Of a stretch of 64,000 bases of DNA, positions 47,785-58,926 are shown piece by piece. This DNA comes from Rhizodiscina lignyota (taxonomy: Eukaryota; Ascomycota; Dothideomycetes; Aulographales; Rhizodiscinaceae): the NCBI GenBank assembly GCA_010015805.1, contig ML978140.1, positions 310,001 to 374,000 of the forward strand, in the 5' to 3' direction. The position numbers were made by a program, and so were the translations under genes. Below the pieces are notes generated by a model that worked only from the letters and a program-made list of their open reading frames with translations, was not told the DNA's origin and did not search any database. The number at the start of each line of letters is the position of its first letter. The first letter of the stretch is position 1.

Positions 47785-50700
47785 CTATATAGCGCCATTG
47801 TCACGTAGTAGCTGGACGATCTCTTTATACCCCTCATGTAAAGCCGTCTGGAGCGCTGTACCTAATTGCCCCCATTTTATATTGACATCGGCGCCGTTGT
47901 CAAGTAGTAGCTGCACAATCTCCTTATCCACTCCAAACGAGGAAGCCGCCTGGATCGCTGTACCGTACTTCCCGCCTTGTATATTGATATCGGCGCCGCT
48001 GTTGAGTAGTAGCTGCATAATCTCCTTATGCCCCCTATGTGTGGCCGCCTGGAGCGCTACACCATAGTTTCCTCCTTGTACATTAACGTCGGCGCTCTGG
48101 TCGAGTAGTAGCTGTACAATCTCTTTATGCGCTCCAGCTGAGGCCGCGCGGAGCGCTGTACCAAGGTATGATTCCGTTTGCATATTGACGTCGGCGCCGT
48201 TCTTGAGTAGAAGTTGCATAATCTCTTTATGCTCTCTTCTGAGGCTACTATGAGCGCTGTCTCGTGGTGATCTCCCGCTTGCATATTGACGTCGGCGCCG
48301 TTCTCGAGTAACAGTTGTACAGTCTTTTTATGTCCTCCAGCTGAGGCCGCGTAGAGCGGTGTACCGTACATGCATTGTTCATCGACGTGGAATTTCTTTT
48401 GAGCCAAGATATACTCGACGACCGGCTTTAGACCCACGTAGCTCGACAGAGTCAAATCATTGTAGCCTTCCCAATCATTCCACCGTGCCAGATAAGTCTG
48501 GTGTTCTTCGAAATATTCAGGCACCCAAGCCTTCACCTGCTCTCCAGCCATGTTACAAAGTGTGCGTGCCTTCTTGACTGATCCGGTTGCAACACTAGCT
48601 TCCTGCGAGATATAGTGCAAATGCCAGTGGGCACGGGCGTAGGAGAAGAATGAGGTTTGACCATCAGGACAGTCCTGGGATAGTGTGAGGTCCGGTAGCA
48701 GTAAATAGTCAAGGCAGACCAGCGACATCGTGCTGTGTGACTTTGGCATGTTGAAGCGCCCTTCCCACGTATTTTGTCGTTTAGGATTAATAAGGAACTC
48801 CCTCGCCGTCTGATGAATGAAATACAACTTTGAGTCATAGACACTGAGAAAGAGACCGCATAGATTTGTAACGTCGCCTCTGAATCTCTCTCTTGGCCAC
48901 AGCATTTTGCTCAGTGCCTTGTGTGATTCGGCCTGCTCTTCCCGTAAGGCCAAGGTTAATGCGATATTTGCCTCATCGAGTTCTAGCGGTCGCCCTGCAG
49001 AAAGCACAATTTGAAGAAGAGTCTCGGTCTTCTTTCGATCTTTGCTTCGGTGCAATATCTTTTCGTATGCAGCAGATATCTCGGGCGGTAGTTCGGACAG
49101 CAGGTCTTTTACATCTATGGGGCGTCCGTAACTGCTAGGCGTCTGTTTAATTATATCCACAGTAAGGTGGAGCCAGAGATATGTGCGATGCTCCATACTC
49201 TTTAGACGCGCACAAATTGTGTCCCGGTCCTCACGTTCGAATCCTCTGGCAATGTCAGGCATTTTAGCGTCAATGACGAGATTGATCTCTTGGCTGATTT
49301 GCTCGGACTTATCATCAACGTCAACGCGCAGATATCCGGCTGCACCTGAGAATTTTTTGAAAGATGCCTCCAAGGTGTCGTACGGGCGACTGGTAATGAG
49401 AAACTTGACCTTACAGGTGCTTCTCGACTTGTCATTCGGGTTGGAGTAGAGTTCTTTGAGCTTCTCGATCAATGCATCCCTGTCTCCTACGTGGCATTCG
49501 TCAAGAGCATCGAGGATGCAAACAAACAATTTCTCCACTATCCAAGGATTCGGCACATTTCATCAAGAAATCCCAGAGCTTGCCAAACATTTTGGGTAGT
49601 TCGTGATTGCTCTTGTGGCTGGGTAGTGCATTCTCGATCAGGCGACCTGGGGGGTCCTGGGTGAACAGCTGGTGGAGAATTGCGCACAAGGCATTATAAT
49701 TGTACATACGATTTGGGTCCCCGTCCTTGAAAAAGAAATGGCAGACGGTAGACGTCGTAACGTTCGTGGATAGCCGTTGCTCATCGACCAGAGCTCGTGA
49801 CAAGACCGACTTTCCACATCCAGGGCCGGCAGAGACCCAGAGAAGATGGGACGTGTTGGAGTCGCGCCATTTGTGGAACCTGTCATCGCTGAAGAACCAT
49901 TCGCATGTGCCTTCCACCTTCCGTGGGTTGAAGTCTTTGTGGCCCTCGTAGTCGGACGAGAGAGCTTGGAGGAGTTCTTTCTCCCTCTCGTCTTTATCGT
50001 GTATCTGGGTCTGATTTTTATTTCTCTCGAGGATCTGATGGATCTTGCTGAGAATTTCTCGCGACTGTTGTATCTCTTTCAGGTTCTCAGCCCACTGTCT
50101 CCTGATTTCGCCCTTCTCCAGGTGAGGAAGGAGATTGCTGCACTCATTACTCAGGTCTGTAATCTTTGTCGCCTTGGCATCCCAATCGTTCCAGCCGCTC
50201 ACGTCTTGCCATGCGCGGGACAGCTGAGATTTGGAGAGGTGGCATATGACACAGGCCTGGTATTCTACAATGTACGAATAAAGCTTGGCTAGAGGTTCGA
50301 TAAGGCCTTGGTAGTGTTGTTGTCGCGAGGATCCGAGGTAGGTCTTCTCGCAGATGTCCCAGTAGACTTGGACATCGCAGATGGAATTGAAGCCCTTCAG
50401 CATAGCCTCATTTTGTGTGGTGCCGCTCGTGAGTAGCTACCCGGGTAAGCATACGCGTGAGATGAGGAGGGTTCTATACCTACAGGGAGAAGCAACGAAA
50501 CACTAGACCATCCTAACGCTGCGTACGGCTGGGCGCTGATGGCGTTTTTGACTATCGGGTCAGACCAGAGGAGGAACTTAGCCAGCCTCTCGACTTGTTT
50601 TCGTATCTTGATATCCTTGCTCAGAAGCGGTACCTGCCACTGCCGCTTCTCGCGGTCTTCCAACAGCTGCTTGATGATACATTCAACGTCCCGTGGGGTC

Positions 50701-51113
50701 GAAAGATCTACGCCGCCGGATGCGTCGCCCCGCAGAGAAGCTAGGTGCTTCTTATAATCCGCCGTCAGCTCTGGTTCTCTACTTCGGAATATCTCGAAGG
50801 CGAGAGACCATGGATCGCTATCGCGGTTGGAAGAAGTCGCGTCAGAAATGGCAGGCGAAGACGCCGGTGCGGGTGAGACAAGAGAAGTCTCCAGAGGCTT
50901 TTGAACAGGCAATGCGATCTGCTCAAGAGACGACTGAGCGATACTTGTCACGACTGAGGAGGTTTCAGCTGGCACAGGAGCCACAACCAGCGGTGGAGCA
51001 GAGGTTGGGATGGGTTTTATTGCCGGAGTGTCGGACAGCGAAGCAACTCCGCTGCCAGCCTTTTCCTTTCGCCTTCCCAGCAACTTGTCTTTCACCCGCG
51101 AGAATCGTCCCAT
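47785..51113 (-). pseudogene. NACHT-ankyrin NLR-like STAND protein with two frame breaks
   Basis: A fungal NLR-type (STAND) gene. Exon 1 (50484-51113) codes a Pro/Ser-rich start and an NWD-type N-terminal domain (SDPWSLAFEIFRSREPEL...). After an intron (50437-50483) comes the rest of that domain, then the NACHT ATPase with Walker A GPGCGKSVLSRA and Walker B CILDALDECH, a helical region with YFIHQTAREFL, and about six ankyrin repeats ending RDNGAI. Two breaks interrupt the frame. One lies at 49519-49529, where a tandem CAAA (TTTG on the coding strand) adds one unit just before Walker B. The other is at about 48230-48240 in an AGAAGAGAG run within the second ankyrin repeat. Frames on both sides stay open and well conserved. 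Such proteins act in non-self recognition; this copy looks recently disabled, or one break is an assembly error. Confidence 0.8.
47800..48395 (-). repeat. Tandem ankyrin-coding repeat, about 100-nt unit
   Basis: About six units share KEIVQLLLDNGADVN-type sequence with high DNA similarity between units (for example recurring tgcacaatctc and tcggcgccg words). High identity implies recent expansion or gene conversion within the array. Confidence 0.85.
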
Positions 51114-52716
51114 GATGTCTAGAAAATGAGCTTGTGTAGAGAGGATTTATGGCTGTCTGCAGAGTTTGATGTCAGACAAGGCCAACACTCGCCAGTTTGT
51201 CGCCCCGGCTGTACAACTGAAATTGAAAGTTGCGGACACACAGACGAGGCTGCAAGCGGAGTGTGTGGCAGCTTTATTGCGGGTTGTCGTGACAGCACAG
51301 CAGCTACAGCCAGCCACTAGGATACAGCTGAAACGTGCAGCTGCAGCCTCGCGAGGATGCGAGAGAGAGGGGCCAGACATTTTTGCCGCACACGGAATCC
51401 ACAGCAACGCAGTTACCAGAGGAAGGAGACTTGTTCCTAGTAGACTTGAGTACTGCACAGCGCTGCATGGTAAGCGTGGAGAAGACAGCGGCAAGGAATA
51501 AGCTACTAGTGAGGGAAATGAAGGGACTCTGAGTAGTTCAGCAATGGTAGGGTGAAACTACGACCTCTAGAGACGAGAGAATGGGGTAGGAAGATGGAGC
51601 TTAATACAGAGCATCCAGATACGCTGACTAGCACGGTAAGTACGGGTGCAATGCCGAAGCTATAAAGCAGATAAAGCCAGGCCCCCGACGCTTAATAGTC
51701 GCCTATCCTATCCCGGTTGGGGTTGTGACATCGACCTCATTACCGATGCGGCGAGCAACATCTACACCTATGTAGCCGAAGCAGACGACACAATCCGCCT
51801 ATACCACAGATGTTCACGAGCTATCGGTAAAGAGCGTATCACGAATTTTGCAACTTCACGACTCAGCATTTCTGTGATGAGCCCGAGTTGACCAAGGCCC
51901 TTTCAGCGATAGAGACGCGCAACGGACAGAACATTTCTAACAAGGACCTCCTGAAGCACTGATCCAAAGACTTCACAACTTGTGGTGTCATCAAGAAGGC
52001 CTCTTCAATCTATGGCCTAAGTCTAAGGAACTTCTCCTTCACGAGCCAAAGTGAAATCCGGTTGGCAAGGAACCCATCCCTACTATCAGGTAATACCAGG
52101 GCACGTTTCGTCACAAGCTGGCACACGAGAATCACCTGAAGCATCCCGAACTCCTTGACGAAGATGGAGTTTTCACAGAGAAGGTCGCTCGTACGATAAT
52201 GTGCTTCAAGGCAAACCTGTCGATGTATCATTCTTGGGTTCGCTAAAGACCACCAAGGACATCACGGCACACCCAGCTCTCATGTATGAGTCCGGCTCTC
52301 AATTCCATAACTCTTGAAATAATCTATTGAATGCTCGGAAGTCAGGCACTGAATGGCACTTCAGAAGCTTCGCGGCTTGTAAGTGAAGGTTGAGGTGAAG
52401 CGTTGAAGGGCCAGAAGAACCGTCAGGCCAGACGTCAAAGCTAATATATTAATGTGACGCTCGTGTGATATGTCAAACAAATCTATAGCCGGCTGCAACT
52501 CTCTAAGGTCAAAGCAGCAGACTCACATTTTTGCAGTGCGTAGAACGATAGATCCGAGCAGGTGGGCAATCAAGTCAAGATTACGAGCTCAACTTCTAAG
52601 ACATGCAAACCATTGCATTGTTTTCAACTACGTCGTGGAAGCAACATAATCCTACTTGCTCTATTTTGTAGCAAAGTCCATTTGACCTATGTTATGCTTT
52701 CGCAGAATGCCATCGC
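51114..52716. other. Gene-poor region with decayed coding-like DNA
   Basis: 1.6 kb between the NLR start and the tRNA ligase stop. It includes the NLR promoter. From about 51690 to 52300 several short open stretches in changing frames have codon-like texture (for example LDEDGVFTEKVARTIMCF near 52155) but I recognise no family, so it may be an old gene remnant. The rest shows nothing. Confidence 0.4.
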
Positions 52717-55245
52717 TTAAAACTTCGACAACACACCTCTAACACTCCCATCCAGCACGACATGTCCCGGAATGACCAACTCGCTAAACCCAGCATCGCC
52801 ATCACCCTCATGACTCAACCACTTCTGCAGCAGATCATTGCTCTCCTTCGGCTTGATGTTCGAGCTCGCCGTGCCAATCGTAACGTGCGGCACCTTATTC
52901 ACGCTCTGCCACTGCTCTCCCTGATCCTCGTTCAACAGTCTCGCCACGACGCACATGAGCCGGTTGTCCCAAACGACGCGCTCGAGCATGACGTTGCAAG
53001 TGCCGAGCTCCGGCTCCGGGTAGCCTGACTTTGGTGGATCCTTCTTCATCGCGTCGTCGAAGGCTCGCTCGTGGATGGCGGCGAGCCGATCCCATAGTTC
53101 TTGATGCTGCGCTGCGCTGGCCTTGTGGATGAGCGTGACGTGGAATTCGGACTGTACACGGCGGGTTTGCTGGAGCTGTCGGAACAGGCGTGCGGTGGCA
53201 GCATCCTTATCGCTGAAGCAGGCTTCAACGATTGAGTTGACGCGGGATGCAGGGAGACGGACGGCAAAGAATTCGAGTTTGGGTTGTTTCTTAGCAGGGA
53301 CGGGTTCGGGTACGGATCCGTATTCAGCTCCGTTCTGGTCTCTGGATTGAGCGCGCTCGAGTTGTCGTTGCATTTGAACCTGCGTCTGGCGGTCTTTGCC
53401 GCCCTTGTTCTTGTTACCGCCACGGAAGCCGAGGTCGTGCTTGATATCGGGTTTGTAGTCGTTGAGTGCTGCTTCGATCGCGTTGTCGAGATCGTCTGCT
53501 GTAGGCATGTCGCGGAATAGCTTGGGGTACTCTTGGTGCAGCTTCGTGACGATCGTTTCGAGATTGTCCCTCGAAGACGCGGTAACGTCGAGATCAATCG
53601 TAAAGTCAAACGCGTCATCTGGAGACTCGCTCATATCGAGGGGTTGGAAGCGATACAGGAAGCCTTCCATGATTTCGATTACCGCACCCGAGCCCTTGGC
53701 ATTCGCTTGAATTGTCTGATGGTTATCTCCTCTGCTCAAGACGCGCTCTTGCATTACCCTGCGAATCTCATTGTAGTTTGAGCGATCATGGACCCAATGT
53801 AAAGCAACATAGTGTGCATTCGGGATGATCTTGCCGACCTCGTCGAAGATTTGCTGTCGCTCCCGCTTCTGGTGGTTGTTCTTGTCCGCGATGACCACCT
53901 GCTCTTGGCCGAGAGCAGTGCAGATGGCCTGAGCGAAGCGCTCCATTCGTCTTTGCTTGCCCTGAATGTTGTCGTTCTGCACATGGCCCCATTGAAAGAG
54001 TTTGACCAGAGCAAGAGCAACTGTAGTTTTGCCGCATCCGATCGTGGCAATAGGAACTAGTACGACATTGCTTGTGACATCTCCTGACGCGACCTCTCCA
54101 TTCTCAATCTCTTGTCGAATGATGTCGGCACCATTTACACCTCTGTCCGCCAAAAAATCGTTCCGCAGAGCAATAATCCCGTGATTCTGGTTGTAGAGCT
54201 TGGTCAGATGGGGCTCTTTGACGAAGCGTCGACGTGCGTAGAGAAGGTAGTCCTCCGTGATCTTCTTGTGCTTCTTTATCTTAGGAGACTTTCCGGCGAT
54301 CACTGCTTTTGTGCACTCTCGCCATTGCCGGTACATTAGATACGGCTCCTCGAACTTGTACTTGAAAAACCAATCCTCCCATGGACTATCAGCAGTCTCT
54401 CTTGCTTGACAACGTATCACGAAGCCCTCCGTCTCGCGACCCGCATACGAGCCAGTCTCAGCAACCTTGTCGAGAAACTCTTTGACTTGGTGGATGTCGT
54501 CTTCCATGACGTACATCGTCTTCTTGAAGCCCCACTCGTCGGCGAATTGGTCAACGAGATGTCCAGGGTATGTCGCAAATGTAGGAAGGTTGAGGTTGAT
54601 ACCGTGGAGATAGAGGCCTGCTGCCTCTGGAGTATACGCAAGGACATGCTCCTCGAAGTCATCATCGCAGAGTTCTGCAACGGCCGTGGCATTCATCTCG
54701 CGAAGCTTTCGTGCCAGGTCCTCTTTGGTCTTGCCGACCTGAGCCAAGTGCTTCTCGACCCATCGCTCTCCGGCTGCAGCATGGCTGACATCTATATCTG
54801 ACCTCTCACCCGTGGAATGCTTGCTGCAGACCAGCAGCGTGTCGTCGTCCATGCCAGCCATGAATATGATGCACCCATTCTCCTTGACGCTCAGCTCGTA
54901 CGGTCCTCTTGTGTTCTTCTCCACATTCCTCCACTCCGTCTTGCGCACTTCGCCAGTATTGAAGAACTTGTCATATCCTCTGACTACGATCTGTGGATCG
55001 CCTTTGGAGTTCTTGCACGTGAATAGGCCGCGGGCATAGGTAATGAGGTTGGGTTTCTTGTAGTCCCAGTCTTGCATTCGCCAGGAATCCACAGTGCGTC
55101 CAGTTGGGAGGTGAAATGTGCTCTTTTTGACAGAGAAGCCGCCTTTGCCTCTGCCCTTCTTCTGATGTGCCTCCAGGCCCTGAACCATCATTCTGACCTC
55201 GTGCACATCCTGGGCGGCATAGGGAGCCTTCTCGCGGTGAGCCAT
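52717..55245 (-). CDS. TRL1: Fungal tRNA ligase Trl1
   Basis: A single-exon gene of 842 aa for the trifunctional RNA-repair enzyme that joins tRNA halves after intron removal and the HAC1-type mRNA halves in the unfolded protein response. Three modules are visible in order. The adenylyltransferase/ligase has the nucleotidyl lysine K121 in SVKENG and downstream EGFVIR and FFKYKFEEPYL. The central polynucleotide kinase has P-loop GCGKTTVALAL (about 403-413) and HYVALHWVHD. The C-terminal cyclic phosphodiesterase has two HxT motifs, HVT at about 702-704 and about 787-789. All catalytic motifs are intact and the length equals that of relatives (about 830-850 aa). The enzyme is unlike animal tRNA ligases. 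Confidence 0.97.
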   Translation of the reverse strand: MAHREKAPYAAQDVHEVRMMVQGLEAHQKKGRGKGGFSVKKSTFHLPTGRTVDSWRMQDWDYKKPNLITYARGLFTCKNSKGDPQIVVRGYDKFFNTGEVRKTEWRNVEKNTRGPYELSVKENGCIIFMAGMDDDTLLVCSKHSTGERSDIDVSHAAAGERWVEKHLAQVGKTKEDLARKLREMNATAVAELCDDDFEEHVLAYTPEAAGLYLHGINLNLPTFATYPGHLVDQFADEWGFKKTMYVMEDDIHQVKEFLDKVAETGSYAGRETEGFVIRCQARETADSPWEDWFFKYKFEEPYLMYRQWRECTKAVIAGKSPKIKKHKKITEDYLLYARRRFVKEPHLTKLYNQNHGIIALRNDFLADRGVNGADIIRQEIENGEVASGDVTSNVVLVPIATIGCGKTTVALALVKLFQWGHVQNDNIQGKQRRMERFAQAICTALGQEQVVIADKNNHQKRERQQIFDEVGKIIPNAHYVALHWVHDRSNYNEIRRVMQERVLSRGDNHQTIQANAKGSGAVIEIMEGFLYRFQPLDMSESPDDAFDFTIDLDVTASSRDNLETIVTKLHQEYPKLFRDMPTADDLDNAIEAALNDYKPDIKHDLGFRGGNKNKGGKDRQTQVQMQRQLERAQSRDQNGAEYGSVPEPVPAKKQPKLEFFAVRLPASRVNSIVEACFSDKDAATARLFRQLQQTRRVQSEFHVTLIHKASAAQHQELWDRLAAIHERAFDDAMKKDPPKSGYPEPELGTCNVMLERVVWDNRLMCVVARLLNEDQGEQWQSVNKVPHVTIGTASSNIKPKESNDLLQKWLSHEGDGDAGFSELVIPGHVVLDGSVRGVLSKF

Positions 55246-55827
55246 AGCTGCAATTTTGTAATTGAAGAGTCGTCGGTGTTAGCTGGAGGTGATAAGATGT
55301 TAGCAATATTTACAAAGAGGTAGTTTTCGACCTTCAGAAGGATACTGCGACAGAGCAAATAATTGTGGCAGCAGCAGCCCAGTGCAACTCAGCCGTGTTA
55401 AATCGCCAAGATGAGTCACGTTGCCTTGATAGACACTGTGTGACCGTGAATGGGAATTACCACGACTGAATAGCACCGCCTTCAACGCTGATTCCAAAGC
55501 GTCTAGCGGTGTTCGAGTCACAATTTGAGGCTGATGATGTCGACAGGCATTCTCAAACTTCGCCCCAAGTGCCTGGAGCTCGATGTCGAGTCGGAAAGTG
55601 CCGTGTTAAGCGAGAGGCCATCGACAGGGGGACCGCGGCTTCCTTCAGCCCTATCTCTACTGCACTTTAGCCTGAATATCCTTGCCAAGAGATTTATTGT
55701 GGATTTTATCGTTATCCGTCACGCTTATTCTATCCAAATCGTTTCTAGCTAATGCATGGTATCAACGAAGCTGATACGGAAGGTAAGCCCTCAAGCAAAG
55801 CTCTCCAAGTGCGCCGCCTGCTACCAT
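55246..55827. other. Intergenic region between TRL1 and the aldo-keto reductase
   Basis: The TRL1 promoter and the 3' flank of the reductase. No further gene is seen. Confidence 0.5.
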
Positions 55828-56896
55828 CTACTCGTCGTCGCCGAAGAAGACACGGACCGGGAGCCACGCATCACCGCACACCTTAAACCGCTCTGGCAAG
55901 CTGCTGATCGCCTTGAACTCGTCGTCTTCCAGCTTCCATCCGTCAAGCTCAAAGTTCGCCTCGATTCTAGAAGCAGTGACGCTCTTTGGGATGACATCAG
56001 TTCCACGCATGAGACCCCACATAAGCCTAGAGTGCTGTCAGTGCCTTTCCTTCCGATCGATGCTGGGATACGACTCACAGTATCTGCTGGACCGTCTTGC
56101 CCTTGCCCTCGGCAATCTTCTTGAGTTTGTCGTTCTTGTAGAGAGGCGAGTCGGTCGAGCCCAGGCAAGAGTACGCGGTGCAGTGAATGCCCTTAGACTT
56201 GCAGTACTCGACCAACTTGGGGGATGGGTTGTTCGGATGCAACTCGATCTGATTCGTTGCGGGTACAGTCTTGCAAGACGGGTCGTTCAGGAGCTTCTCG
56301 AGGTTCTTAATAGCGAAGTTGGAGACACCGATATTCTTCACGCGACCAGATGCCGGCAGCTTCTGCATCGCCTCCCTAGCGTTTTCATCAACCAAAGTTC
56401 TCAATTGACATTTCCTTTTGGTCCTTACCATGTCTTCACAAAGTCCCAGTCGGGCAGATGCTTCTTCAGGTTGTTCGGGTCTGTGGATGACGGCCAGTGC
56501 TGTAATTGGTTAGAGCTCCGTCGCCTTGCATTATAGGCAAAATCCACCCACCATGAGGTAAAGATCAACATAGTCGAGCCCCAACGAATTCAAGGAAGAC
56601 GTAATTCCCTCCTCAGTGATGTGATGCCATGTGTTATCGAGCTTCGTCGTAACCCATATCTCTTCACGTGGAACGCCAGAGTCCTTGATTCCAAGGCCGA
56701 CCTCTTTCTCGTTGCCATAGGCCAGAGCGGTATCAATGTACCTGTAACCCTTCTGCAATGCAACCTTGACAGCCTCGCGGACCTCGCCAGGCTTAGACTG
56801 CCAGGTTCCAAGACCAACGGCGGGGATCTTATCACCTGTGTTCAGAGTGAAATGGTGCTTTGTCCATTTGAGGTCTTGGGCGATCTCGACGGCCAT
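55828..56896 (-). CDS. Aldo-keto reductase (glycerol dehydrogenase/Gcy1-like)
   Basis: A predicted 303-aa cytosolic NADPH-dependent oxidoreductase. Exons are 56552-56896, 56429-56499, 56079-56375 and 55828-56026. The aldo-keto reductase tetrad is complete: Asp55 and Tyr60 in YIDTALAYGNE, Lys85 in VTTKL and His116 in LMHWP. The second signature appears as VKNIGVSNFAIKNLEKLL, and the coenzyme-binding end as DVIPKSVTASRIEANF. Relatives include yeast Gcy1/Ypr1 and Aspergillus glycerol dehydrogenases, which reduce glyceraldehyde or dihydroxyacetone, but substrate cannot be read from sequence. The short middle exon carries the HWPSSTDPNN block that places the active-site His. Confidence 0.93.
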
Positions 56897-57306
56897 TGTG
56901 AGACAAGATGAGAGTTTCTAAGGTGGCGAGCAGAAAGCGAGAAGACTGGAAGGAATGCAGGAGATTTTTGTCGCGAGAGATTCAAGGGCGCGACGCGTTT
57001 TTATCTGCAAATCCATTGATCGGCGGCAAAATTAGTTGCTCATGACGATACGTGGGGCAGATGGACCGCGCTCCGGGAGAAATGGCAACGAGTGCCTGCA
57101 TTGAAAACACGACTCGCATTTACCCGCTCCATACACAACTCTCGCTCAAACCGCTGCTACCGGCGTGGCACGAGGCATCCAAGATAGCTGCCTCCCTTTT
57201 CTGCAACACGTCCTGCATTGATCCTTTCGGCTATCTGCGCCGGCTGCTTGACAGCTCGTAGCTCCCCCTGTCTGCACCGAGGTCTTCCGATCTAGATGCC
57301 GGCACC
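56897..57306. promoter_or_regulatory. Divergent promoter region (aldo-keto reductase / Fyv6-like)
   Basis: 410 bases between two divergent start codons; presumed shared promoter. No specific binding site stands out. Confidence 0.5.
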
Positions 57307-58108
57307 ATGTCACGCTTCGTCCCAGCTGGCACGCTCGAGGAGCCTGTGAACCGAGACGAGGAATGGGCGAAGGCCCAGCAGGATATTGAGGCTAATCGGA
57401 AGCAAAAGGAAGAAGAGGGGAAGCAGGAGGGTGGCAAGTCGCTGTACGAGGTACTTCAGGCAAACAAAGGTAGGGCGCATTCCGCAACCGCTCCACTTAA
57501 TGAGCTATATTAAGGCTTACGTAGCGTCTCTCGTTTGATGCAATACAGCCGCGAAGCAGGACGCATTTGAAGAGAAGATTCGCTTCCAAAATCAGTTCAG
57601 ATCTCTTGATGAGGATGACGTCGACTTTCTCGACTCCGTTCTAGAGTCGACGCGTGCCAAGGAGGCTGCCGTTCGCAAAGAAACATCAGAACAGCTCGAG
57701 GAGTTCAAGAGGAAGCAGGAGGAAGCAGATAAGGCAAATGCTACTCAGGCAGATAGTGGCAGTCCGGAACTGGAGCAAGAGCATTGGACAGTGCACCCGA
57801 GAAAGCGCAAAAAGAGCCATGTGAAGGAGAATCCGCTCGGCTTGAAGCTTCGCAAGACTTCATCAGCAGGCGATATATCCAGCACAAAGGCTAGCGCATA
57901 TGATTCTGAAGCAAAGGAGCCAGAGGATATCGATGTAGCCGCCAAGAGTGCTTCCAGCCAAAGCAAGTCTCTCACGGGGGGCGATGCGAAGTCCAAACAG
58001 TCTCCTCCACCACCAGCCACGGCTTCCACTGCTACCAAAAAGTCCCCCTCACTGTCTGCGAAAGGTCTTGGTCTTGGAGCGTATTCTTCAGACGAAGACG
58101 ATGAGTAG
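57307..58108 (+). CDS. Fyv6 / FAM192A (NIP30) domain nuclear protein
   Basis: A predicted 240-aa protein with exons 57307-57469 and 57549-58108. The N-terminal ~110 residues match the FAM192A/Fyv6 N-terminal domain: SRFVPAGTLEEP, SLYEVLQANKAAKQDAFEEKIRFQNQFRSLDEDDVDFLDSVL, then a Glu/Lys-rich helix. In yeast Fyv6 is a second-step splicing factor; in animals FAM192A (PSME3IP1) binds the PA28-gamma proteasome activator. The middle is basic (HPRKRKKSH), suiting nuclear import, and the C terminus is Ser/Lys-rich, ending LGLGAYSSDEDDE. The last coding bases and the 3' flank are duplicated downstream (see the repeat entry). Family assignment is good; which of the two functions applies is not shown. 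Confidence 0.85.
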
Positions 58109-58362
58109 GACAGCGAGCGATTTCCAACTTATGGACATGTGGCAAGTTTCAAGCTTTGCGAAAAGCATATGATATTATATTACATCGAATCTAGGTCTGC
58201 ACAAGCTGCCCTTACTGCCTGTGAAAGGCTTTAGTCTCGGGACGTTATTCTCAGATGAGGACGATGAGAAGCACAACGGGTGATTCTGGTCTCATGGAAG
58301 TATGGCAAGTTCCAAGCTTTGCGAAGGGGTGACAATGCCAGATTACGTCAATTCTAGGTCTA
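58045..58362 (+). repeat. Diverged tandem duplication of the Fyv6-like gene's 3' end
   Basis: Copy 1 (about 58045-58200) starts in the last ~60 coding bases and continues past the stop; copy 2 (about 58209-58362) follows directly. Shared blocks, in order, are the CTGTCTGCGAAAGG-like start, GA(C/G)GACGATGAG, ATGTGGCAAGTT versus TATGGCAAGTT, CAAGCTTTGCGAA and TCTAGGTCT. Many differences are C/T or G/A. Copy 2 keeps FSLGTLFSDEDDEK-like coding sense but lies after the stop codon of copy 1. Confidence 0.85.
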
Positions 58363-58926
58363 GCAAATGAGATACACCCATCAGAATATGAAAATGAATC
58401 CCTCTATAAGTAATCCGTGATGAATTCTTGCTGCATCGTTCTTTGTTTCGCCCACCAGTCAAGGCTGTCTTGGCAGACACCGGCCCCACTTTTCCACCTC
58501 CAGCTTCGGCCGTCCGTGGAAGGTAATGAGAAATTCGAACGCCAGGACTTTGTTCGAAATACTGTGCTGAGTGTCTCCTATAGAATCAGATCTGGGATTT
58601 GGGCTTGGTCATGCTTTCCCTGTCGAGTATTGTGCTGTACGCAAGCGGAAAGTGGTCGCAAGACACTGTTGTCCTTCAATGAATACCAGGCAGCCGAACA
58701 AGTCTTTGACGCCAGGCTGGCAGAGCAATCTCCTTTCTGGAACGTTCCTTTATTATTCCTAGCCTGCTACACTCACGTTCCTCCACCACACAGAGCTTGA
58801 CTTCCTGCAACATCTGGATCAGGACTCCTCTACTCCGGATATTCCGACACCCCCAAATATCAAATTCCATGGTATCCTACAGATAAAGCACCAAGGTGTT
58901 CGCCCCCGGGGCAACTCGAACTGGGG
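58363..58926. other. Intergenic region before the HELAH-protein gene
   Basis: A promoter region for the downstream gene. Short open stretches only; nothing recognised. Confidence 0.5.

Noticed and set aside
47785-49556. Treating the two NLR segments as separate genes
   Set aside because: Walker A lies in one segment and Walker B in the next with family-typical spacing, and the ankyrin repeats continue across the second break, so they are parts of one gene.
51166-51501. A 111-codon plus-strand open stretch upstream of the NLR
   Set aside because: It lies in the NLR promoter side, has no family likeness and is Ala/Gln/Arg-rich like a chance frame.
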